Shown here in pieces: positions 7,981 to 15,180 of a stretch of DNA of 16,641 bases (position 1 is the first letter of the stretch; each line of letters opens with the position of its first letter). The DNA is from Spartobacteria bacterium (GTDB lineage Bacteria; Verrucomicrobiota; Verrucomicrobiia; Chthoniobacterales; Terrimicrobiaceae): NCBI GenBank assembly GCA_947487745.1, contig CANKXQ010000008.1, positions 1 to 16,641 on the forward strand, in the 5' to 3' direction. The position numbers and the translations under genes were made by a program. The notes under the pieces were generated by a model. The model was not told where the DNA came from, did no database searches, and saw only the letters and a program-made list of their open reading frames with translations.

Positions 7981-10274
7981 TGAAAACCCTCATAGCACTC
8001 AGCGATTCCGGGATCGCCTCCACGCTCTCTCAGGCCCTCGTTGCCCTCGGCAAACCCGCTCCCGGCGTAGCTGCCGACTCCGATGCCGTCATCGAGTGGA
8101 TCAATACAAACGGCGGCTGCGACCTCCTGATTTCGGAGGTTTATTTCGCCCCGCTGGATGGATTCTCCCTCCGAGATGCTCTGACTCCCTATTTGCCAGA
8201 CCTCAAAACCATCTTCACCTCACAGCATGACATCTCCCCCTATGTGGAGCGCCTCGGAGGATCGCCCTTCCTCCCGCAGCCGATAACTCCCGAGACACTG
8301 AAGCACGCCCTCGCAGAATTGGAAATCGCTGAGGAATCTGCAGCAGCAATCGAGCCTCCAGCTCGAGCTCCAACTCCAGCACCAGCTCCAACTCCAGCTG
8401 CTGCCCAGCCAAAACCTGCTGCGGCGCCTCCTGAACCGGCAGCGGCCGGCGCACCCAAGCCAGCTGCGGCTGCTGCCAAGCCGCAGGCCGCAGGCGCTCC
8501 AAAACCAGCAGCCGTTGCCGCCAAGCCGAAAGCCGGCGCTGTAGCACCCGCTGCGATGCCAGCCGCGAAACCCATGGCAAAAGGCGCGGCACCTGCCGCA
8601 AAAGCCCAGGCGAAGCCCGCTGCGGCTGCCCAAGCCCCCGCGATCAAACTCAAGCCTGATCTTCCGCCGGATGAAATGGTTGGAAAAACGATAGGCCACT
8701 TCTCCATCGAGGCCCGCATCCGCGACATGGAGAATGAAACGTTCTACCGTGCCACGCAGACAAATATCGGCCGCCCTGTCATTCTCCGCGTTCTGAAACC
8801 AGCCGCAGCGGCGGATCCGGACATAGCCGCAAAATTCGTAAACGACGCCCGCGCAAAGGCAAAGGTGACGCACACACTTGTGACCACCGTGTATGAAAGC
8901 GGCGAGCACGAAGGCGTCTCATTCTACTCCAACGAAGCAGTTGGGGCCCCGACCCTCGAGGACATGATCGAGAATGGACGCAAAATCGACACCACCACCG
9001 CACTCCAAATCATCAAGTCGGTCGGAGAGGTTTTCGAGTTCTTCGACAAGGAAGGCATAGCACGCGTCACGCTTCTACCCCGCCACATCATCCTCAAGCC
9101 AGGCAGTGCTCCCCGTTTATCGAACCTCGCCTGCAAAGAGGCTCCAGCCCCCATCGACCAACAGCAGGAAATCCAAAATCTGGTCAACCTCCTGCTACCC
9201 ATTCTGGCAACGGACAAATCCTCCGCCATCGCTCAAACGACGCTGACAGAAATTCAAAACTCGAATCCTACGACAACCACATGGGCCACCATCGCCCAAC
9301 TCGCCGAAAGCCGCATGCCGAAGGCCGCTCCGGCCGATGTGGAAAAAATCCAGTCGCAAACACTCACCCGCTCGCGCGCGCTGGAGGACTCGAAGAAAAT
9401 GAGCCGCAAAAATGTGATCATCTACAGTGCCGTTTCCCTCACTCTCACGCTGGCGGCCTGCTTTTTTGTCATCAGGGCCTTCACCAAAAACAATGTCCAT
9501 GTGAAAGACCTCGGGGACATGATCGCGATTCCAGCGGGCGAAGTGTCCTTCCAAGGCCAAACCGTCAATGTGCCCGCCTTCAAAATCTCCAAATACGAGG
9601 TCACCATCGCCGAATACGCTGCCTTTTTAAAAGATCTCAAAGAGAATCCCGACAAAGCGGCCAAAGTCGCGCATCACAACCAACCTCGGGAAAAATCCCA
9701 CATTCCGACAGGCTGGGCAGACATGACCGAAATCGATCCGCCGAACCCCGGCTACTACAAGAGGGCGAAACGCTGGGGCCGCTATCAAGACTCTGCGCTT
9801 TCCCTCGACTCGCCCGTTTTCGGCGTGGATTGGTATGACGCCTACGCCTATGCGAAATGGAAAGGCCAGCGCCTGCCCACCGAACAGGAGTGGGAGCGTG
9901 CCGCACGCGGCGAGAGAGGGTTCAAAAATCCATGGGGAAATGAATTCAACGAGAAACTCGCCAACACAGGTAGCGACTTCAATCCTGACCCCAAAGCCAA
10001 GGCTAAGATCGACGGCTTCAAGCGCTGGAGTCCGGTGAACAAGCCCAAAACAGACAAGAGCAGTTTCGGCGTGCAAGGAATGGCCGGCAATGTCTTTGAG
10101 TGGACGGATACCTGGGCTGAGGATACGGAACGCGGTGGTGAAAAAGTTCCCGTTTACCGTGGTAGCAGCTGGAAGTCACGCGATGAAAATACCGCCGTGC
10201 GACGGGGAACGAAGCTTTCGGAATTCCAAAGTGACGATGCCTTGGGCTTCCGAACCGCTGAAGACGCGAAATAA
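7980..10274 (+). CDS. Pseudo-receiver / pseudokinase / membrane helix / FGE-sulfatase-fold fusion protein
   Basis: This is a 764-residue multidomain protein. Residues 1-115 align with response-regulator receivers (CDLLISEV...LDGFSL at 47-64), but the phospho-acceptor Asp is Glu53 and the conserved Lys is Gln100. Residues about 118-225 are an Ala/Pro/Lys-rich flexible linker. Residues about 233-385 follow the Ser/Thr kinase fold: IGHFSIEARI, then RPVILRVLKP where the VAIK Lys is Arg270, then GIARVTLLPRHIIL at 359-372 in the place of GI-HRDLKP-NI, then SNLA in place of DFG. The glycine loop is also lost. It should therefore be catalytically dead. One membrane helix lies at about 478-498. The periplasmic part (about 505-762) is an FGE-sulfatase/SUMF1 domain with FKISKYEVTIAEYAAFL, DWYDAYAYAKWKGQRLPTE-EWE, GMAGNVFEW and LGFRTA, but without the active-site cysteines of true formylglycine-generating enzymes. 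It looks like a signalling scaffold across the inner membrane. Coupled to the TPR gene upstream by a one-base overlap. Confidence 0.85.
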   Translation: MKTLIALSDSGIASTLSQALVALGKPAPGVAADSDAVIEWINTNGGCDLLISEVYFAPLDGFSLRDALTPYLPDLKTIFTSQHDISPYVERLGGSPFLPQPITPETLKHALAELEIAEESAAAIEPPARAPTPAPAPTPAAAQPKPAAAPPEPAAAGAPKPAAAAAKPQAAGAPKPAAVAAKPKAGAVAPAAMPAAKPMAKGAAPAAKAQAKPAAAAQAPAIKLKPDLPPDEMVGKTIGHFSIEARIRDMENETFYRATQTNIGRPVILRVLKPAAAADPDIAAKFVNDARAKAKVTHTLVTTVYESGEHEGVSFYSNEAVGAPTLEDMIENGRKIDTTTALQIIKSVGEVFEFFDKEGIARVTLLPRHIILKPGSAPRLSNLACKEAPAPIDQQQEIQNLVNLLLPILATDKSSAIAQTTLTEIQNSNPTTTTWATIAQLAESRMPKAAPADVEKIQSQTLTRSRALEDSKKMSRKNVIIYSAVSLTLTLAACFFVIRAFTKNNVHVKDLGDMIAIPAGEVSFQGQTVNVPAFKISKYEVTIAEYAAFLKDLKENPDKAAKVAHHNQPREKSHIPTGWADMTEIDPPNPGYYKRAKRWGRYQDSALSLDSPVFGVDWYDAYAYAKWKGQRLPTEQEWERAARGERGFKNPWGNEFNEKLANTGSDFNPDPKAKAKIDGFKRWSPVNKPKTDKSSFGVQGMAGNVFEWTDTWAEDTERGGEKVPVYRGSSWKSRDENTAVRRGTKLSEFQSDDALGFRTAEDAK

Positions 10275-10345
10275 GGAATGATTGACCACACAGCGCAAAG
10301 AGAACCCGGAGAATGATCGGCTTAAAATTGGAAGCCCCTTTCTCT

Positions 10346-11272
10346 ATGTTGCGGCCCTTCCTTGTTGGGCTCGCTCTCCTTGCCTTCATCCAGATCGGCT
10401 CTGCGCAGTTGCAGGTGGACATCAAGCTCAAGCGCACGCTCTACATCAGCTACGAGCCGATTTTGATCACTGTGAGCATGACCAACCTCAGCGGAAACCC
10501 GCTGCCACTCAATGATGCCGACGGCAACCATTGGTTTGGATTTCAGATCGAGACCTTGGACGGCCGCCCAATCGCCCCAAGGAGCTTGAATTACACCAAC
10601 GAGCCACTCGTTTTGGAGGCAGGTCAAAAGCTAACCCGCACCGTGAATCTCACCCCGCTCTTCCCGATTGGCGAATTCGGCGGCTACCGCATTCGGGCAG
10701 CCATTTACGCCGCAACGCTCAAGCGCTACTTCAACTCCCCTCCGCTGAATATCGAAATCACAGATGGGCGTCCTATTTTTCAAAAAACCGTCGGAGTTCC
10801 CGAGGGAATGCCAGGATCCGGGGAGACGCGGAATATCACGGTCCTCACGCACCGTCTGCCCAACAGCACGCAACTCTATGTCCGCATCGAAAATACCAAA
10901 GGCGGCACGGTTTTCTGCACACACCGCCTCGGAAGGCTTGTTTCCTACGGCACGCCCGAAATCCTACTCGATAAGAAGAACCAAATTCATATCCTGCAGA
11001 ATGTCGCCCCAAAGGCTTTCCTTTACTCGCACATCGGGCTCAACGGCGAAGTCCTCCAACGCAAAACCTACAGCCAAATTGTGAAGCGCCCGATCCTCCG
11101 CGAAGGCCCGGACGGAGTGATCCAAGTCATCGGAGCCCAAGAAATCGATCCAAACGCGGAAGCCGCCAAACCCCCCGTGCCCTCGCTCTCCGACCGTCCA
11201 GTGCCACTGCCCGATTCCGCGACAGACTCACCAGCGGATGAAAAACGGCCAAAACACATCCTCTCCGAGTAG
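10346..11272 (+). CDS. Secreted protein of unknown function
   Basis: This protein has 308 residues from ATG 10346, or 319 from ATG 10313. The later start gives a clean signal peptide (MLRPFLVGLALLAFIQIGSAQ, with cleavage after SA or AQ) and has GGAAG 11 bases upstream; the earlier one has GGAG almost touching the ATG and gives a long n-region. The mature protein starts as a probable beta-sandwich (VDIKLKRTLYISYEPILITVSMTN, with N-P-L-P-L-ND), of the general type found in immunoglobulin-like or carbohydrate-binding modules. A middle part has no family I recognise, and a Pro/Ser/Asp-rich tail (about 255-308) is likely disordered. It follows the FGE-fold gene by 38-71 bases on the same strand and is the last gene before a strong terminator, so it is probably part of that operon and could be a periplasmic partner of the FGE-fold domain. 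Function unknown. Confidence 0.7.
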   Translation: MLRPFLVGLALLAFIQIGSAQLQVDIKLKRTLYISYEPILITVSMTNLSGNPLPLNDADGNHWFGFQIETLDGRPIAPRSLNYTNEPLVLEAGQKLTRTVNLTPLFPIGEFGGYRIRAAIYAATLKRYFNSPPLNIEITDGRPIFQKTVGVPEGMPGSGETRNITVLTHRLPNSTQLYVRIENTKGGTVFCTHRLGRLVSYGTPEILLDKKNQIHILQNVAPKAFLYSHIGLNGEVLQRKTYSQIVKRPILREGPDGVIQVIGAQEIDPNAEAAKPPVPSLSDRPVPLPDSATDSPADEKRPKHILSE

Positions 11273-11338
11273 TAGCCCCGCCTCACACGCCTCATTCCCT
11301 CCGGTGCAAACCCGAAGATGGACTGCAGAATGATTCGT

Positions 11339-11371
11339 AAAAAAGCCAGCGCGACAGCGCGCAGCTTTTTT
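11339..11371. terminator. Bidirectional U-tract terminator hairpin
   Basis: AAAAAAGC at 11339-11346 pairs with GCTTTTTT at 11364-11371. Inside, GCGC 11349-11352 pairs with GCGC 11357-11360 around GACA. The T run is present at the 3' end on either strand, so the hairpin can end both the plus-strand operon (stop at 11272) and the convergent minus-strand AraC gene. A second hairpin-plus-T6 lies just beyond, at about 11402-11431. Confidence 0.75.
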
Positions 11372-11431
11372 GCGGGTCATCGTTTTCCTTGCTGTCGCGT
11401 TCGCCGCCAGGCGAGAGGGGTGGCTTTTTTA
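11350..11431 (+). terminator. Second hairpin with T6 run and alternative long pairing
   Basis: CGCC-GCCA-GGCG near 11402-11414 is followed by a GGGGTGGC stretch and six T at about 11426-11431, a backup terminator candidate for the plus strand. CGCGACAGC at 11350-11358 can also pair perfectly with GCTGTCGCG at 11391-11399, which would compete with the inner stem of the first terminator. Confidence 0.4.
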
Positions 11432-11551
11432 TCTCGAATCCAGCGGGATTAACCTACAAGCAACAGAGAACACGGAGGATGAATGAACTAAAGTGAATCC
11501 CATTGAATGGTTTTGTGCGGTTCACCACTTTCGGAAACCGTTCCTGTTAAC

Positions 11552-12421
11552 CTAACTCCTGTCCTCCTGTCTAAAAAAACTCTTTTCGGGTTTATGCCGC
11601 CTGAAGACGCTGATGAAATACGAGGGGCTTGAAAATCCGCAGGCCCATCCGACTTCGGCAATATTGTGTTCGGGCCCCTCAAGCAAGTTGCAGGCGAGTC
11701 GATTCTCTCGCGGGTGATCCAGGCGTTGAGCGCAACGCCTCGTTCTGCACGGAACCTGCGTGTTAAATGATCCTCCAAGCAACCGACCCTGGACGCAAGT
11801 GACGCCACACTCAGGTCGGAACGGGAAATTTCCACTCGGATGATTTTTTCAACCTCGGCCACCAAGGGAGTGGATGTGCTTTCCTGCTGGGCGGTGTCTG
11901 TGTTCAGGCCACTGAGCACCGAGACGAGAAACGCCGTCACAAGCCCTGTGGAGAAACCGCGTTGAAGGCTCTTGGGTAGGCGATGCTGGTTGGAAGCCTC
12001 TTCAAGGAACGAGAAGGCTTTGATTGAAAGCGGAGACGCAAGAAAATCGCCGCTCTGGATGCGCCGTGACTCATCAGCCCATCCACGCAAAAGCATACAG
12101 CCTGCCGCATGATTCATAAGCACAATGACTCCGTATGGCGTCCGCAAATTTGATAGGAGTTTCCGCGTGAGGCACTCCTGCCGGTGTATCACGCAGACAT
12201 CTCCGGTCTGAAGACGGAATGATCCGCTTGGGCACTCAAAGTCTGTGGCTCCGCCTGTGTGGAGAAAAAACTCCGGCGTCGTGTGAAAATGGGATGCGTG
12301 GCGGCGCGTGTGAAGGCCTACGGGTTCTGGGACAAACAAACCACCCCCCACCTTTTACGATACGCTTGCGCAATCGCTCCAACTCATTGGAAAACTGACT
12401 GTGAATGGCAGTTTCACTCAA
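11552..12421 (-). pseudogene. AraC-family transcriptional regulator, broken by two apparent frameshifts
   Basis: Three open stretches in two frames together make one AraC-type regulator of about 290 residues. The first (from TTG 12421) gives the N-terminus [19 protein letters not shown] and reads into a GGGGGG run (12344-12349). After removing one G it continues as [29 protein letters not shown], a cupin-like sensor domain typical of verrucomicrobial AraC proteins. The second runs through the first DNA-binding helix pair (LSVASLASRVGCLEDHLTRRFRAERG) to RERI near 11703. One base seems missing there, and the second helix-turn-helix (EVGWACGFSSPSYFISVFRRH) is in the shifted frame, ending at 11552. 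Without the shift the protein loses that second motif, so it should not bind DNA normally. The GTG start at 12351 would give an unbroken but N-terminally short and C-terminally scrambled 287-residue product. Real decay and sequencing errors at homopolymers are both possible. It is divergent from the ThuA-like gene, its likely target. Confidence 0.8.
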
Positions 12422-12466
12422 ATCAGATTCATGATATTTTTGTCGTCTTTTTACAATTCGAACAGG

Positions 12467-12481
12467 TTGTGCCGCTCACAA
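12467..12481. promoter_or_regulatory. Candidate operator TTGTG-N5-CACAA
   Basis: TTGTG 12467-12471 and CACAA 12477-12481 form a perfect inverted repeat around CCGCT. It lies in the divergent gap between the AraC-type gene and the ThuA-like gene. The neighbouring words AACAGG and TTGTGC recur at the site centred at 12502, so both may belong to one regulator-binding array. Confidence 0.35.
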
Positions 12482-12493
12482 AATCTCAAGTAA

Positions 12494-12510
12494 ACAACAG
12501 GCCATGTTGT
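12494..12510. promoter_or_regulatory. Candidate operator ACAACA-N5-TGTTGT
   Basis: ACAACA 12494-12499 and TGTTGT 12505-12510 are perfect six-base arms around GGCCA, 45 bases upstream of the ThuA-like ATG. The centre is 28 bases from that of the preceding inverted repeat. A sugar-responsive regulator (AraC or LacI type) is the natural guess; no consensus is matched with certainty. Confidence 0.4.
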
Positions 12511-12555
12511 GCGTGCATTTCCGCAGAACACAAACCCAACCATCGGAAAAACTAT

Positions 12556-13326
12556 ATGTCATCCTCCATCAAAACACTCGTCTGGGGAGAATTCCGCCAC
12601 GAGAAGAAGAACCCCAAAGTCGCCGCTCTCTACCCGAACGGCATGCATGAAACGATTGCCGACTTTCTTCGTCAGGATAAAAACCTGTCGGTTTCCACCG
12701 CCTGGCTCGACCAGCCGGAACACGGACTCACAACCGATGTTTTGGCTGCGACGGATGTCTTGATTTGGTGGGGCCACATGGCTCATGGCGAGGTTTCGGA
12801 CGAGGCGGTCGCGCGAGTGCGTCAGCGTGTGCTCGAGGGCATGGGGCTCATTGTCCTCCACTCCGGCCACTACGCGAAAATCTTCAAAGCCCTCATGGGA
12901 ACGTCATGTTCCCTGAAATGGCGTGAATCGACCGACAAGGAACGCATCTGGAACATTGCTCCGCACCACCCGATCACAGCAGGCATCGGCGAGTATTTTG
13001 AAATTCCCGCCGAGGAGATGTATGGCGAGCCCTTCGGTATTCCAACGCCTGATGAATTGATTTTCATTTCCTGGTTCACCGGCGGCGAGGTCTTCCGTAG
13101 CGGCGCGACATGGCAGCGCGGCAATGGACGCGTGTTTTATTTCCGTCCAGGCCACGAGACATATCCGACCTACCATTACCCGCAGGTTCAACGCGTCATT
13201 TCCAATGCGGTTCACTGGGCCAAGCCAACGGTCTGCATTCCCGACGACTGCCCGAACTCCGCCCCGCTGGAACCACTCCCCATCGACCCTGAAGCCGCTG
13301 AACGCCCAACCGAAGGCCATCGCTAA
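12556..13326 (+). CDS. ThuA-like domain protein (sugar utilisation)
   Basis: This 256-residue protein has the ThuA-like fold, a relative of class I glutamine amidotransferases, found in trehalose and other disaccharide utilisation clusters. Visible landmarks are [11 protein letters not shown] at 6-16, [13 protein letters not shown] at 26-38, [15 protein letters not shown] at 66-80, [16 protein letters not shown] at 95-110, [13 protein letters not shown] at 132-144, and [19 protein letters not shown] at 191-209, with the conserved histidines. The open frame extends back to 12259, but that part overlaps the divergent AraC gene and has no homology, while the ATG at 12556 gives the family N-terminus. 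It is the first gene of a two-gene unit: its TAA overlaps the ATG of the oxidoreductase by one base. In Sinorhizobium, ThuA and ThuB act together on trehalose through a 3-keto intermediate. The sugar here is not known. Probably regulated from the divergent promoter region with two inverted repeats. Confidence 0.9.
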   Translation: MSSSIKTLVWGEFRHEKKNPKVAALYPNGMHETIADFLRQDKNLSVSTAWLDQPEHGLTTDVLAATDVLIWWGHMAHGEVSDEAVARVRQRVLEGMGLIVLHSGHYAKIFKALMGTSCSLKWRESTDKERIWNIAPHHPITAGIGEYFEIPAEEMYGEPFGIPTPDELIFISWFTGGEVFRSGATWQRGNGRVFYFRPGHETYPTYHYPQVQRVISNAVHWAKPTVCIPDDCPNSAPLEPLPIDPEAAERPTEGHR

Positions 13327-14399
13327 TGCAAAAGAGATCACCATCTCGTAAAAAAATCCGGATCGGCATCGTTGGAACCGGGGGCATGGCGAATGTCCAT
13401 GCGACAGAGTTCCTAAAAATCCCCGGCGTCGAGCTTGCAGCATTCTGCGATGTCGATGCCAAGCGGGCGGGTGAGTTTGCCGCCAAGCACGGCGGATCGG
13501 CGGCTGTATTCACCGACTTCAAGAAACTCCTCTCGGAAGGTGGAGTGGATGCCATTTCGAATGTGACTCCCGACAGCCTGCACGCGCCGCTCTCGCTTCA
13601 GGCAATTGCCGCCGGCAAGCACATCATCTGTGAGAAGCCGCTTGCAACGAACCACGCCGATGCGCTTCGCATGGCCCGTGCGGCCAAGAAAGCGGGCGTC
13701 ATCAACATGGTGAATTTCAGTTACCGCAACTCCTCGGCGCTTCAAAAGGCGGCACAACTCGTGCGCGATGGAGAACTCGGCGAGATCGTCCATGTCGAAG
13801 CCAGCTACCTGCAGAGTTGGCTCTCCAGTCAGATATGGGGCGACTGGAAAACCACGCCAGCCTGGCTCTGGCGGCTTTCCAGCAAACACGGCAGCAAAGG
13901 CGTGCTCGGTGATGTGGGTGTCCACATCCTCGATTTTGCATCCCTGCCAGTCGGTCCAATCCGCAGCATTCAGGCCCGTCTGAAAACCTTCACCAAACTC
14001 AAAGGCAAACGCATGGGCGAATACCCTCTGGATGCGAATGATTCCGCCCTCATGCAGGTCGACTATGCAAACGGCGCCCTGGGTGTCATCCACACAACCC
14101 GCTGGGCGACCGGCCATGCGAATTCCCTTTTACTCCGTATCCATGGCACAAAAGGCGCCCTGCGACTCGATTTGGACAAGTCCTACAACGAACTCGAAGT
14201 TTGCTTGGGTGAAGACATCCATAAAGCCAAATGGACAACGCTGAAAGCCCCGCAGACGCCAAACATCTACGAGCGCTTCATCACCGCCATCCAGGCCGGC
14301 AAACAAGGAGAACCCGACTTCGCCCGTGGCGCCGAAATTCAAAAAGCGCTCGATGCCTGCTTCGAATCCGACAAGCTCGGACAAGCCGTGAGGGTTTAG
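13326..14399 (+). CDS. Gfo/Idh/MocA family NAD(P)-dependent oxidoreductase
   Basis: This 357-residue protein has the standard two-domain form. The N-terminal Rossmann domain has IRIGIVGTGGMANVHA (11-26), CDVD (41-44) for cofactor binding, and ICEKPLATN (101-109) with the family Lys104. The C-terminal alpha/beta domain carries GDVGVHILDF (195-204), with Asp196 and His200 as the likely catalytic pair. Relatives oxidise a hydroxyl of a sugar or inositol, often at C3, with NAD(P). Start ATG 13326 overlaps the TAA of the ThuA-like gene; the first ten residues are basic and poorly conserved, and the conserved Rossmann stretch starts at residue 11. Together with ThuA this is the pair used for oxidation and further handling of keto-sugars. 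Substrate is not predictable from sequence alone; no transporter gene is in the window. Confidence 0.93.
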   Translation: MQKRSPSRKKIRIGIVGTGGMANVHATEFLKIPGVELAAFCDVDAKRAGEFAAKHGGSAAVFTDFKKLLSEGGVDAISNVTPDSLHAPLSLQAIAAGKHIICEKPLATNHADALRMARAAKKAGVINMVNFSYRNSSALQKAAQLVRDGELGEIVHVEASYLQSWLSSQIWGDWKTTPAWLWRLSSKHGSKGVLGDVGVHILDFASLPVGPIRSIQARLKTFTKLKGKRMGEYPLDANDSALMQVDYANGALGVIHTTRWATGHANSLLLRIHGTKGALRLDLDKSYNELEVCLGEDIHKAKWTTLKAPQTPNIYERFITAIQAGKQGEPDFARGAEIQKALDACFESDKLGQAVRV

Positions 14400-14592
14400 G
14401 TGCCATCAGCGCGCCCGCCCGCTGCAGTGTTCGTTCACCGATAAATTTGCCGCAGCACGCGCGGTAGCGTGATTCGTAACCAGGGAGGGTTCATCGTCCT
14501 CGCATGACCCATTCTTCAGCCGTGAAGCGGCGTTTCTTCTGGATGCAATGGAGGCTTTGCCGCGTAAGTCGGACCGCGACGGCGCGGCTTCC
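14400..14592. repeat. GC-rich palindromic intergenic stretch
   Basis: No gene is supported in this 193-base gap. It holds CCGCG-ACGG-CGCGG at 14574-14587, a perfect five-base stem with four-base loop. The stretch looks like an interspersed extragenic repeat: GC-rich, self-complementary and without coding character. The word GATTCGTAA appears both here (near 14471) and beside the terminator at 11332. Its copy number in the genome cannot be told from one window. Confidence 0.35.
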
Positions 14593-15036
14593 CTACACTA
14601 GCGAACGATCGCGCTGCCGCGCGGTGGCGCGAGTCGCGAATTCGGGAAGATGACGCTCCGAAGATTTTCGTTTGGCTCGGCAACGGAGGTAATAAGTGGC
14701 GCAACCGGCGAGCAGGCAGATTGCGGTGAGGTAGGTTTCGGGTTCGCGGACGGCTATGATTTCGGTGCCGGTAGCAAAGCCGGTTTGTGTGAAGGACCGT
14801 TCAAAGGCATTCCCGACGAAGCCTATACCATTTCCGCTGTAGAAGCTGATTTTTGCGAGATTTTCAGGAGTGAGATTTGCGTCGCTGGTGAAGACCACAT
14901 GGCTGGGATTGGTGTAATCGTTGACTGGCGGTCCGTGTTGCGGCGTTCCGCTCCAATTCCAGATAGCCAGTGTGGCACTGGGAGCACCGCTGGCCCAGGA
15001 GAGGCCGCTGAAGCGCAGGATGCCGGAGACCGAGTC
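14593..15036 (-). pseudogene. C-terminal fragment of a PEP-CTERM surface protein
   Basis: About 147 codons remain on the minus strand. Reading in from about 15036, SGILRFSGLSWASGA, then LAIWNWSGT, then VVFTSDANLTPENLAKISFYSG matches the domain found before the sorting signal in many verrucomicrobial exported proteins. The sorting signal follows: REPETY (14748-14731), a hydrophobic segment LTAICLLAGCATYYL, then RCRAKRK. PEP-CTERM proteins are processed by exosortase and linked to exopolysaccharide. The frame runs on for 23 more residues after the basic cluster, through a palindromic repeat (14609-14632), longer than usual. All the N-terminal part is missing: upstream the same frame is antisense to RTX repeats and has no homology. 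So it is a 5'-truncated remnant joined to other DNA near 15,012-15,045. No exosortase gene is in the window. Confidence 0.8.
14609..14632. repeat. GC-rich hairpin inside the PEP-CTERM tail
   Basis: TCGCGC 14609-14614 pairs with GCGCGA 14627-14632 around a 12-base loop. It lies in the part of the frame beyond the expected end of the PEP-CTERM signal, so an inserted repeat may have extended the protein by about 20 residues, or it may serve as the transcript-end hairpin. Confidence 0.4.
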
Positions 15037-15093
15037 ATGGAATCGACGGTCGATGGCGGATCCGCAGGCAGAATCGACACCGTCGAAGCCCGG

Positions 15094-15180
15094 GTGACGG
15101 GTTACACCTTGGCAAATGGCGTCGAGAACCTCGTTCTCTTCGGAACCGTTGCTTCGGGAAGTGGCAACTCGCTGGACAAC
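15094..15180 (+). repeat. Long direct repeat in RTX gene, copy 1
   Basis: 87 bases from GTGACGGGTTACACC to the GGACAAC end match 15892-15978 at all but two positions (15160 and 15174 by eye). The offset of 798 bases is a multiple of three, so the frame is kept. Similarity continues to the left to about 15073 with a few mismatches. Confidence 0.85.

Noticed and set aside
8340..8650. Repetitive GCTCCAGCTC/GCTGCC-type DNA, considered as tandem repeat or CRISPR-like
   Set aside because: It encodes the Ala/Pro/Lys linker of the pseudokinase fusion in frame; unit length is irregular and there are no spacers.
9500..10274. Active formylglycine-generating enzyme or EgtB/OvoA-type sulfoxide synthase
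   Set aside because: The domain lacks the active-site cysteines of formylglycine-generating enzymes, and there is no DinB-like domain with the iron-binding histidine set needed for EgtB or OvoA. It therefore cannot supply the missing synthase for the methyltransferase at 5575.
12259..12555. 99-residue N-terminal extension of the ThuA-like protein
   Set aside because: It overlaps the divergent AraC gene, contains no ThuA homology and crosses the regulatory gap; ATG 12556 gives the family N-terminus.
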